From contig JBAZBI010000015.1 in NCBI GenBank assembly GCA_041671545.1, positions 1 through 64,000 of the forward strand: DNA of 64,000 nucleotides, read 5' to 3'. Shown here piece by piece: positions 56,986 through 64,000 of this stretch. Both the position numbers and the translations under genes were made by a program. The notes beneath the pieces are model-generated. The model did no database searches. It was not told the DNA's origin and worked only from the letters and a program-made list of their open reading frames with translations. The stretch is from UBA1563 sp041671545. Its GTDB lineage: Bacteria > Bacteroidota > Ignavibacteria > Ignavibacteriales > Ignavibacteriaceae. How positions within the stretch are numbered: position 1 is the stretch's first letter; each line of letters begins with the position of its first letter.

Positions 56986-58059
56986 ATGGCGAAGAAAAAA
57001 ATCTTATCGATTGTGGGTGCTCGTCCGCAGATCATAAAAAGTTCTCCGGTTTCGAAAGTATTGAGAAAATCTTTTTGCGAGATCTTGCTTCATACCGGTC
57101 AGCATTATGATAAAAGAATGTCGCAGGTTTTCTTTGATCTTCTTCATATTCCGCAGCCTGATTATAATTTAAATGTCGGCTCTGCAAGTCATGCCATGCA
57201 AACAGCAAAAATGATGATTGGAATTGAGGAAGTGATAGTGAAAGAAAAACCTGATATGGTTCTGGTTTATGGTGATACAAACAGCACATTAGCTGGTGCA
57301 GTGACGGCAGCCAAAATGCATATACCGGTCATTCACATTGAAGCAGGTCTAAGAAGTTACAATAAAAAAATGCCGGAAGAATTGAATAGAGTCTGTACAG
57401 ATCATCTTTCGAATATTCTATTTTGTCCAAGCAAAAATGCCGCCGATAATTTAATTAAGGAGGGGATTAAAAATAATGTGTTCGTTGTTGGCGATGTGAT
57501 GAAAGACGCTGTTGCTCAGAACATTAATCATATTAATACTGAAGAAATACTATCACACTATAAAGTTGAGAATGATTTTTATTTTATGACAATTCATCGG
57601 CAGGAAAATACTGATGATCCGGGTAGATTAAAAAATATAGTTGCACTAATTAAACATGCTCAAAATAAAGTTTATTTCAGTTTGCATCCGAGGACAAAAA
57701 AGCTTTTGTCTGAAAATAAAATCAACCTACCTTCAAATGTTGTTTCCCTAGAACCAGTAAATTATATGGAAAGTTTAAGCTTTCAAAAACATGCAAGGAT
57801 CGTGATTACGGATAGTGGTGGTATTCAAAAAGAAGCATTTTACTTAAACACACCATGTATTACTTTAAGAGATGAAACAGAATGGATCGAAACTGTACAG
57901 TTCGGGTTTAACAAAGTAATAGGTGTGAGTGAAAGTAAATTCAAAGAAGTTGAAAAAAAATTCTTATCACATAATATCAACTTTTCTGCTAACAATATTT
58001 ATGGAGATGGGAATGCATCCGGAAAAATAGTTGAAATCTTGAGAAATTTTTATGCTTGA
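56986..58059 (+). CDS. wbpI: UDP-GlcNAc3NAcA 2-epimerase (WbpI-like)
   Basis: 357 residues. VGARPQIIKSSPVSKVL, HTGQHYDKRMSQVFF, HIEAGLRSYNKKMPEELNRVCTDHLS and ITDSGGIQKEAFYLNTPCITLRDETEWIE are typical of the non-hydrolysing epimerase branch that contains WbpI. RPQ instead of RPE and the YDxxMSxxFF motif distinguish it from WecB (46678). It would make UDP-ManNAc3NAcA from UDP-GlcNAc3NAcA, the last step of the pathway before or after amidination. It overlaps the next gene by 8 bases. Confidence 0.9.
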   Translation: MAKKKILSIVGARPQIIKSSPVSKVLRKSFCEILLHTGQHYDKRMSQVFFDLLHIPQPDYNLNVGSASHAMQTAKMMIGIEEVIVKEKPDMVLVYGDTNSTLAGAVTAAKMHIPVIHIEAGLRSYNKKMPEELNRVCTDHLSNILFCPSKNAADNLIKEGIKNNVFVVGDVMKDAVAQNINHINTEEILSHYKVENDFYFMTIHRQENTDDPGRLKNIVALIKHAQNKVYFSLHPRTKKLLSENKINLPSNVVSLEPVNYMESLSFQKHARIVITDSGGIQKEAFYLNTPCITLRDETEWIETVQFGFNKVIGVSESKFKEVEKKFLSHNINFSANNIYGDGNASGKIVEILRNFYA

Positions 58060-59224
58060 GAAATACTGCCATGTGTTTTTTGATGAATATCCCAAAGATT
58101 CAAGAATACGTAGATACACTAATACTCTTGTAAGACTTGACTTCGAAGTTTTTATAGTATGTCTCTCTTCTAAGGGGAAAAGTTTTTACGAAAAAGATGG
58201 TAAACTCCACATATACCGTATTCCAATCAAAAAAAGACGAAGCACTTTTTTTAGAAGAATATATGAATATTTCTTATTTCAAATATTTTCAACTATTCTT
58301 ATAACCTACTTATACCTTAAAAACAAAATTGCAATATTCCATTCCCATACATTGCCCGATTTTCTGGTTTTTTCTTGTTTGGTCCCGAAACTATTTGGCG
58401 CTAAAATAATTTTGGACTTTCACGAGTTATTTCCTGAATTTATGATGCAACATAAACCAGTATTAGATTACAATTCAAGAATAATTAAATTATTATTATG
58501 GCAGGAAAGATTATCTTTTAACTTCGCTAATAACATTATAACATTCCATGATCCAGCAAAAGAAATTCTAATTAGAAGAATAAAATCTCCCACACCGGTA
58601 ATAACAATTATGAATGGAGTTGATGAAAGTGAATTACCTGCATTTAAGAAACGAAAAAGTGACACTTTCAAAATTATTTATAATGGTACTATTAATTTTA
58701 ATTTAAATTTGACATTAATTATAAAAGCTTTCAAAATTATCAAAGAAAAAAGAGCAGACATATTTGATAAAATGGGTTTTTATATATACGGGGACGGACC
58801 TGATATAAATAATATTCTCAATTTGGCTAATGAATTAAATATTTCAAATGTTTTTTATGAAGGACAATTAAAGTTTATAGACATTGTAAATAAATTGGAA
58901 GATGCCGATTTATGTATATTGCCCCCTAAAAGGGATATTTACTCTGATCTCTTCTATTCATTAAAACTTCTTGAAATGATTTACTTCCGGATACCTGTAT
59001 TAGCAACTAGGTTAAATACTTATCAAAAATATTATCCAGAAGGCTGCCTATTTTATTTTGACTCTGAAAATGAGAAAGAACTTGCCGAAAAAATCATTTA
59101 TATCTTTGGAAATCATGGAGTAATTGAAAAATATACTCAAAAAGCATTTGAAGAGTATCGGAAATATTCTTGGGATATAATGGAAAAACGCTTCATAAAA
59201 TTAATAGAGCAATTCCAAGAATAA
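58052..59224 (+). CDS. Family 4 glycosyltransferase
   Basis: 390 residues. SRIRRYTNTLVRLDFEVFIVCL, IFHSHTLPDFL, ILDFHELFPEFM, IMNGVDES, FKIIYNGTINFNLNLTLIIKAF and DLCILPPKRDIYSDLFYSLKLLEMIYFRIPVLATRL form the GT-B layout. Its place directly after wbpI corresponds to the glycosyltransferases wbpH/wbpJ of the P. aeruginosa locus, so it may add the mannuronate derivative; this is inference. Confidence 0.87.
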   Translation: MLEKYCHVFFDEYPKDSRIRRYTNTLVRLDFEVFIVCLSSKGKSFYEKDGKLHIYRIPIKKRRSTFFRRIYEYFLFQIFSTILITYLYLKNKIAIFHSHTLPDFLVFSCLVPKLFGAKIILDFHELFPEFMMQHKPVLDYNSRIIKLLLWQERLSFNFANNIITFHDPAKEILIRRIKSPTPVITIMNGVDESELPAFKKRKSDTFKIIYNGTINFNLNLTLIIKAFKIIKEKRADIFDKMGFYIYGDGPDINNILNLANELNISNVFYEGQLKFIDIVNKLEDADLCILPPKRDIYSDLFYSLKLLEMIYFRIPVLATRLNTYQKYYPEGCLFYFDSENEKELAEKIIYIFGNHGVIEKYTQKAFEEYRKYSWDIMEKRFIKLIEQFQE

Positions 59225-59395
59225 TTCAAAGTGTTAATACTGGTTTTGATAAGGAAGAATTTCCCAATTACATTGAATGGACTAGATTTAAATATACAAG
59301 AAGGGGATAATGCTCTAGTATTTTACACACCAAAAGAGATAAGAAAAAAGAATTACTAAAAGAAATAACCTTGAAATAAACACGGGAGAAAAACA

Positions 59396-60589
59396 ATGAA
59401 CATACCATTTTTGGATCTAAAGGCACAATACAAATCAATAAAGGAAGAGGTACTACCGGCAATTAATAATGTTTTAGATAATACAGCTTATGTCTTAGGG
59501 AAACCTGTTGCTGAATTTGAGCAAGCATTCGCGAAAGCGCATGATGCAAAATTTTGCTACTGTGTAAATAGCGGGACAGCCGGCAACCACATGGTTCTTT
59601 GGGCGTTGGGAGTCGGTCCGGGGGATGAAGTAATAATTCCAGATAATACTTTTATTGCGACTGCATGGGGAGCCACGTTATGCGGCGCTACTCCTGTGTC
59701 TGTTGACTGCCATCCGGAGAGTTATAATATTGATCCTAAAAGAATTGTGGCGGCAATAACTCCGAAGACAAAAGCAATTGTAGCTGTACATTTATACGGA
59801 CAAGCGGCAAATATGGGAGTGATTAGTGAAGAGTTAATGGTGAATGGTTTTGAGTTGAAAGAAAAAGGGGTTTTTGTTCATAAGGATTCAGGGCAAACTA
59901 TCTATTTAGTTGAGGATTGTGCTCAGGCACATATAAGTGAGTATAAGGGGACGAGGGTTGGGGGACTTGGTATTGCATCATCGTTCAGTTTTTATCCGGG
60001 GAAAAACTTGGGAGCTTATGGAGAGGGAGGAGCGGTAATGACTGATAATGTAGAGCTTGCGAAGAAGTTTAAAATGATCAGAGATCATGGCGCGGAACAA
60101 AAATATTATCATCAGATATATGGACACAATTACCGCATGGAAGGAATCCAGGGTGCTGTTCTCGGAGTAAAGCTAAAGCATCTTGAAGACTGGACGAACG
60201 GGAGAAGAAGAGTCGCTGAAAAGTATAAAGAATTGTTGAGAGATGTTGAAGGATTGAAGTTGCCAACCGAAATGGATTATGCGAAGCATGTGTATCATTT
60301 GTTTGTGGTTCAGGTCAGCGGTCAGCGGTCAGAGATCAGCGGTCAGCGGTCAGAAAGAAGGGATGAGTTGCAGAAGTTTTTGGGTGAGCAAGGAATTGCG
60401 ACAGGATTACATTACCCAGTCCCGCTTCATCAGCAGCCATGTTTTGAACATTTAGGATACAAAAAAGGAGATTTTCCGGTAAGTGAGCAATTAGCAGAAC
60501 AAGGGCTATCGTTACCAATGTATGCGGAGTTAACGGATGAACAGATTGGGTATGTTTGTGAGAAAGTGAAAGAATTCTTCAAGAAGTAA
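59396..60589 (+). CDS. DegT-family aminotransferase with repeat-derived insertions
   Basis: 397 residues. VNSGTAGNHMVLWAL, LVEDCAQAH and Lys203 in SFYPGKNLGAYGEGG are the PLP-enzyme features of the WbpE/WlbC type. Compared with the paralogue at 30096, it has two inserted stretches: ~20 residues near 140-160 (SEELMVNGFELKEKGVF), and SGQRSEISGQRS (60317-60352) between two conserved beta-strand segments. The second is encoded by two copies of a 21-base repeat made of agcggtc words. All catalytic residues remain, so the enzyme may be active. Confidence 0.88.
   Translation: MNIPFLDLKAQYKSIKEEVLPAINNVLDNTAYVLGKPVAEFEQAFAKAHDAKFCYCVNSGTAGNHMVLWALGVGPGDEVIIPDNTFIATAWGATLCGATPVSVDCHPESYNIDPKRIVAAITPKTKAIVAVHLYGQAANMGVISEELMVNGFELKEKGVFVHKDSGQTIYLVEDCAQAHISEYKGTRVGGLGIASSFSFYPGKNLGAYGEGGAVMTDNVELAKKFKMIRDHGAEQKYYHQIYGHNYRMEGIQGAVLGVKLKHLEDWTNGRRRVAEKYKELLRDVEGLKLPTEMDYAKHVYHLFVVQVSGQRSEISGQRSERRDELQKFLGEQGIATGLHYPVPLHQQPCFEHLGYKKGDFPVSEQLAEQGLSLPMYAELTDEQIGYVCEKVKEFFKK
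60317..60358 (+). repeat. 21-bp repeat inside the aminotransferase gene
   Basis: agcggtcagcggtcagagatc repeats twice in frame (60317 and 60338), each built from 7-base agcggtc words. The same kind of word arrays is otherwise intergenic here. Confidence 0.85.
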
Positions 60590-60797
60590 ATAGTGAATGG
60601 TAAATAGCGAATAGTGAATAGTAAATGAAAGATCGTTGTGAATTATTGGGCAAGTTTAAATTTTTTTGGAAATTAAAATGATTGACCATGATGTTTTAAC
60701 GGACATTAAAAATAAATTAGCAGTTAAATCATTGTTGTTGAGTGATTTTTTTTAAGACTATTTTCTATTCACTATTAACAATTTACTCTGTATTAAC
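60590..60797. repeat. tgaatagtaaa word array left of the fourth S23 gene
   Basis: tagtgaatggtaaatagcgaatagtgaatagtaaa (two phased runs) at 60590-60625 and ttctattcactattaacaatttac before the ATG. A 25-codon frame between (60679, MIDHDVLTDIKNKLAVKSLL and on) has no support. Confidence 0.65.
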
Positions 60798-61166
60798 ATG
60801 ATGAATGAAAGACCGCATAAAAAGCTGGAATTGTGGAAAGAAGCAATTGAGTTGGTTGTTTTGATTTACGATATCACCAAGAAATTTCCCAAAGAAGAAG
60901 AATACGGATTAAAAGGTCAACTAAGACGTGCCGCCGTTTCAGTTCCATCCAACATTTCAGAAGGATTAACCCGTAGAACTATTGCAGATAAACTTCATTT
61001 TCTTAATATTGCAGACGGTTCTTTAAGTGAAATTGATACACAGTTGGAAATTTCATTGAGGTTACGTTATCTTTCGATGGATGATTTTGAATTAGTTATG
61101 AAAAAAGTCACATTAGTCGAGAAACTACTAAGTGGATTGATCAGAAAGCTTAAAAATGATGCCTAA
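60798..61166 (+). CDS. S23/IVP-type four-helix-bundle protein (fourth copy)
   Basis: 122 residues: HKKLELWKEAIELVVLIYDITKKFPKEEEYGLKGQLRRAAVSVPSNISEGLTRRTIADKLHFLNIADGSLSEIDTQLEI. FPxxExYGLxxQLRRAAVSVPSNIxEGxxR is the textbook motif of this family. It is intact and lies between the aminotransferase and initiating-transferase genes. Arrays of tactattcac-type words lie on both sides. Function unknown. Confidence 0.95.
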   Translation: MMNERPHKKLELWKEAIELVVLIYDITKKFPKEEEYGLKGQLRRAAVSVPSNISEGLTRRTIADKLHFLNIADGSLSEIDTQLEISLRLRYLSMDDFELVMKKVTLVEKLLSGLIRKLKNDA

Positions 61167-61170
61167 GGTT

Positions 61171-61288
61171 ATTACTATTTACTCTTCACATTTCACATTT
61201 TACCATTCACGATTTACTATTCACTTTTCTCAGTTCGCTATTCACATTTCACCATTTACTATTTACCATTCACTATTCACTACTACAA
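61171..61288. repeat. tactattcac word array right of the fourth S23 gene
   Basis: About sixteen 7-base words of the types ttactat, ttcacat, ttaccat, ttcacta fill 118 bases up to the start of the sugar-transferase gene. They are the reverse complement of the words at 60590-60625 and 62726-62807. Confidence 0.85.
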
Positions 61289-62725
61289 ATGAACATTCCT
61301 CGACATAAATATATATTTGCAATAGCTGATTTTGTAGTTCTGGTAGTTACATTTATCATTACGCAATATTTTGTTTTTTTTAATGGTGAATTTAATGTTG
61401 GTTACTTGCTGGCATCAATTGAATCATTATGGTTTTATGGATTAGTGGCGGCAGGATTTCTTTTTATATTCCAGTCTAATAATCTCTATAAACATCATAT
61501 AATAGTCAGCCATTCTGCCCAAATAGTTGCAATCTTGAAATCGTTATTTTACGGATGTTTAGGATTGATCGTCCTTTCTTTTATTCTCAAAGTCCCACGG
61601 ATCTATGAATCAAGGATTTATGTAGTTCTGTTTTTAGTAAATGTTGTCGTTTTTTTTATGATAGTAAGGGTGGTTTTTTTAAGAGAACTCTATCTCCGTT
61701 TTGGAAAAACGCGATTACTAAGACGTAATCTTTTAATTATTGGAGGCGGGAAGTCAGGGAAGTTGTTAGCTACAAAAATATTATTTGAAGATGCGGTAGG
61801 GATTCAACTTTTTGGATTTATCGATGATGCAGAACCAATTGGAACGAAAGTAATACAAGAGTATGAGGTTATAGGGAAAGTGAGTGAGTTACCAAACCTA
61901 GTCTCAGCAAAATCCATAAAAGAAGTTATTATCGCCATAGATAATATTGAATATAGCAGACTACTTGAAATGATGGAAATCTGCCAACAATTGAATGTGA
62001 CTACTAAAATTGCATCGGAACTCTTTAATATAATTCCTAAAAAGATGGAGACCGAATTATATGGAAATACTCCGGTAGTGGATGCGAATGTAAAACTCGA
62101 TACAAAGATGAGTATTGTTCTAAAGCGTATTTTTGATTTTGCATTTGCAATAAGCGGATTAATCATTTTATCTCCGTTTTTTCTTCTTCTTGCTCTTTTA
62201 ATAAAATTGAGTTCCAAAGGACCAATTTTTTACACGCATGAGCGAATCGGCTTTAAAGGAAAACCATTTCAGTTTTACAAATTTAGGTCGATGACACAAG
62301 TAAAGGGAGATGATGAAGATCGAAAAAAATTAATGGTTGATTTTATCAAGAATGGAAAAACACAGGAAACTAGCTCGACAAAAATTATTAATTATGCAAG
62401 AGTAACATGGATTGGCAATCTTATCAGAAAGTTTTCACTCGACGAATTTCCTCAATTAATAAATGTAGTTAAAGGCGAAATGAGTTTGGTAGGACCACGT
62501 CCTTGTTTACCCTACGAATTTGAACAATTTGAAGAATGGCAGAAAAAGAGACACGATGTACTTCCGGGATGTACAGGAGTTTGGCAGGTTTTTGGAAGAG
62601 GTGAGGTATCATTTAAAGACTCAGTAATACTTGATCTCTATTACATTAATAATCTTTCTCCCTGGTTAGATTTACAGTTGTTGATTAAAACGGTTCCGGT
62701 TTTAGTTTTTGGAAAAGGGAAATAG
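61289..62725 (+). CDS. Initiating polyprenyl-phosphate sugar transferase (WbaP/WcaJ type)
   Basis: 478 residues. Four N-terminal membrane helices, then NLLIIGGGKSGKLLATKI (CoA-binding-like domain), then from ~275 the catalytic domain: KRIFDFAFAISGLIILSPFFLLLALLIKLSSKGPIFYTHERIGFKGKPFQFYKFRSM, SLDEFPQLINVVKGEMSLVGPRPCLP and PGCTGVWQVFGRGEVSF. It transfers a sugar 1-phosphate to undecaprenyl phosphate and so starts repeat-unit synthesis. The sugar (glucose, galactose or QuiNAc type) is not determinable. It begins immediately after a word array with no visible RBS. Confidence 0.93.
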   Translation: MNIPRHKYIFAIADFVVLVVTFIITQYFVFFNGEFNVGYLLASIESLWFYGLVAAGFLFIFQSNNLYKHHIIVSHSAQIVAILKSLFYGCLGLIVLSFILKVPRIYESRIYVVLFLVNVVVFFMIVRVVFLRELYLRFGKTRLLRRNLLIIGGGKSGKLLATKILFEDAVGIQLFGFIDDAEPIGTKVIQEYEVIGKVSELPNLVSAKSIKEVIIAIDNIEYSRLLEMMEICQQLNVTTKIASELFNIIPKKMETELYGNTPVVDANVKLDTKMSIVLKRIFDFAFAISGLIILSPFFLLLALLIKLSSKGPIFYTHERIGFKGKPFQFYKFRSMTQVKGDDEDRKKLMVDFIKNGKTQETSSTKIINYARVTWIGNLIRKFSLDEFPQLINVVKGEMSLVGPRPCLPYEFEQFEEWQKKRHDVLPGCTGVWQVFGRGEVSFKDSVILDLYYINNLSPWLDLQLLIKTVPVLVFGKGK

Positions 62726-62807
62726 TGAATAGTAAATAGTGAATCGTAAATAGTAAATAGTGAATCGTAAATAGTAAATAGTGAATCGTAAATAGTAAAT
62801 AGTGAAT
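62726..62807. repeat. tgaatcgtaaatagtaaa word array
   Basis: A 21-base period (agtgaatcgtaaatagtaaat, itself three 7-base words) repeats four times directly after the stop codon of the sugar transferase. It is the third independent 21-base array in the window. Confidence 0.85.
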
Positions 62808-63632
62808 TGCTAACCTAGACTTCTGAAAAATTCAATTTTGTTATATTGTGCTAAGCGGAATATTTGTTTTTAGAATGCGATGAGATTCTTCACTTCGTCG
62901 AGAATGATGAAGTAGTAAGTCATGTTACGCATGCATTGCCCCGACATTTATGTCGGGGATCAGATTAAGCCTACAAGACTTGGGCTTTAGCCAAAAAAAC
63001 AACCATCATGTGGCTAAAACCGATTTTTGTTAGTATTTTAAACCACATCCTGAAGGACGTGGCTATTCATTTATATATTTTGCGTAAGGTGAGTTAGTAA
63101 TTTCCTTTACGCAAAATTCTTTGTTAAGTAACTCTGGCATTTATAAGCTGTGTGAAAATAATTTCCAAACTCCGTTAGGAGTTATATCTTGGTAGAAATG
63201 ATCACACCCCCAAAAACGAACTCCGTAGGAGTTCAATATGAAATACATACAATTGCAATAATACTTTTTGTAACCCTTAAAGAGTGAGATAGTTTTTAAA
63301 ATTGCATCAATTTTATAAAAAGTATAATGAGTTGGTAGAATGCTTAATGGAATGATAATCTCTAAGTTTGTCATTTCGATCCGCCTCAGGCGGAGAGAAA
63401 TCTTTTTCAGCTTTTTTAAAATTTCTCTCTTGATAAATCTGGATTGAACTGACACTAGCGTAAAATTGATATTTACTTAATTCTAAATAAGATGTAACGA
63501 GCTGGTATAATGCAAATAGACAAAAAGCTCCCCCTTCATTTTTTTCTTTTTTCTTATCTCTTTTCTCTTATCTCTTTTTTTCTATTCACCATTCACCATT
63601 CTCTCTTCACTATATTAACGAAAGGTTAAAAC
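62808..63632. other. Intergenic region with REP-like hairpins
   Basis: No gene is supported. It holds ccccgacatttatgtcgggg (62939-62958), the pair gtggctaaaaccgatttttgtt / ccacatcctgaaggacgtgg (63009-63062), and two related palindromes, aactccgttaggagtt near 63168 and aactccgtaggagtt at 63221-63235, with the words 'atatcttggtagaaatga' beside them. Such pairs are typical of REP elements moved by RAYT/IS200-like transposases in other bacteria; none is encoded here. A ttctattcaccattcacc array precedes the last gene. Confidence 0.55.
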
Positions 63633-64000
63633 ATGAAAGTAATAGTCCTTGGGTTAGGATATTGGGGTCCAAATTTAGTAAGAAATTTTTTAGGGAACAG
63701 AGATATTACGGGGGTAATAGGGTGTGATAAGAATCCGGCACGCGTTCAATTTATTAATGACCGTTTCCCCGGCGTTCAAACATGTGATAATTTTGAGAAA
63801 GCATTAAAAGACCCGGATGTAAAAATTGTTGCTATTGCAACTCCGGTCGATACTCATTTTAAATTTGCTAAAAAATCATTAGAAGCTAATAAAAACATCT
63901 GGGTTGAAAAACCATTTACTGCAACTTCCGAAGAGGCGAATGAATTAATTACTATTGCTGAAAAAAGGAATTTAAAAATATTTGTTGATCACACCTTTAT
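63633..64000 (+). CDS. Gfo/Idh/MocA oxidoreductase, truncated by window end
   Basis: The first 122 codons of a larger gene. MKVIVLGLGYWGPNLVRNFL is the NAD-binding motif and IWVEKPFTATSEEANELI holds the EKP lysine, as in sugar-nucleotide dehydrogenases. AACGAAAGGTTAAAAC provides the ribosome site. It is likely part of the polysaccharide locus, possibly a second WbpB-type enzyme; the C-terminal specificity part is outside the window. Confidence 0.88.
   Translation, partial: MKVIVLGLGYWGPNLVRNFLGNRDITGVIGCDKNPARVQFINDRFPGVQTCDNFEKALKDPDVKIVAIATPVDTHFKFAKKSLEANKNIWVEKPFTATSEEANELITIAEKRNLKIFVDHTF

Noticed and set aside
61804..62217. 137-codon minus-strand frame in the sugar-transferase gene
   Set aside because: It is the shadow of a well-supported gene and has no family features.
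63141..63455. 104-codon minus-strand frame near the right end
   Set aside because: It runs across REP-like hairpins and has no ribosome site or recognisable domain.

Overview
The window looks like a chromosome segment from a member of the Ignavibacteria or a relative in the Bacteroidetes/Chlorobi group. The evidence is AT-rich DNA, a type IX secretion C-terminal sorting domain with the NYPNPFNPTT signature on the propeller protein at 5947-8112, candidate promoters of the TTTG-N19-TAnnTTTG type, and many GCC/GGC palindromes and 7-bp 'word' arrays between genes. No rRNA gene is present, so the lineage is an inference from gene content.

Layout. (1) 1-5400: minisatellites, then a row of promoter-poor genes separated by attC-like sites. 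The cassettes encode a TIR-domain protein, an AlbA_2/Schlafen-like protein with an unknown partner, and a TPR protein; an outer-membrane-barrel gene follows the last site. This resembles an integron cassette array without a visible integrase. (2) 5400-11700: mostly ordinary chromosome, with a T9SS-exported propeller protein, copper chaperones of the SCO1 and PCu(A)C families, coaD, pfkA and tRNA-Asp. (3) 11630-12205: the tRNA-Asp 3' end occurs three times; one interval holds an intact GIY-YIG gene and the other a decayed one. (4) 12.9-28.5 kb: an accessory island with about eleven toxin-antitoxin or nucleotidyltransferase/partner modules (PIN, HEPN/MNT, AbiEii-like), an ImmA/IrrE-type protease, a sigma-like gene, segmental duplications and several frameshifted or truncated copies. 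(5) 28.6-64 kb: a large O-antigen or capsule locus.

How the polysaccharide genes fit together. The dehydrogenase (28665), 3-dehydrogenase (32124), aminotransferase (30096), N-acetyltransferase (33749) and 2-epimerase (56986) match the WbpA-B-E-D-I route known from Pseudomonas aeruginosa for UDP-2,3-diacetamido-mannuronate. The hisH-hisF-wbpG block (54452-56983) is the set that converts the C3 acetamido group to acetamidino in that organism. Wzx, Wzy, about eight glycosyltransferases, several methyltransferases and a WbaP/WcaJ-type initiating transferase complete a Wzx/Wzy-dependent pathway. Four small S23-type four-helix-bundle genes lie in or beside this locus, each bracketed by short repeat words. 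One of them is split by a GIY-YIG element with inverted terminal repeats.

The strongest candidates for undescribed biology are the integron-like array, the two kinds of GIY-YIG elements, the repeat-bracketed S23 genes, and the in-frame insertion of repeat elements into two coding genes.
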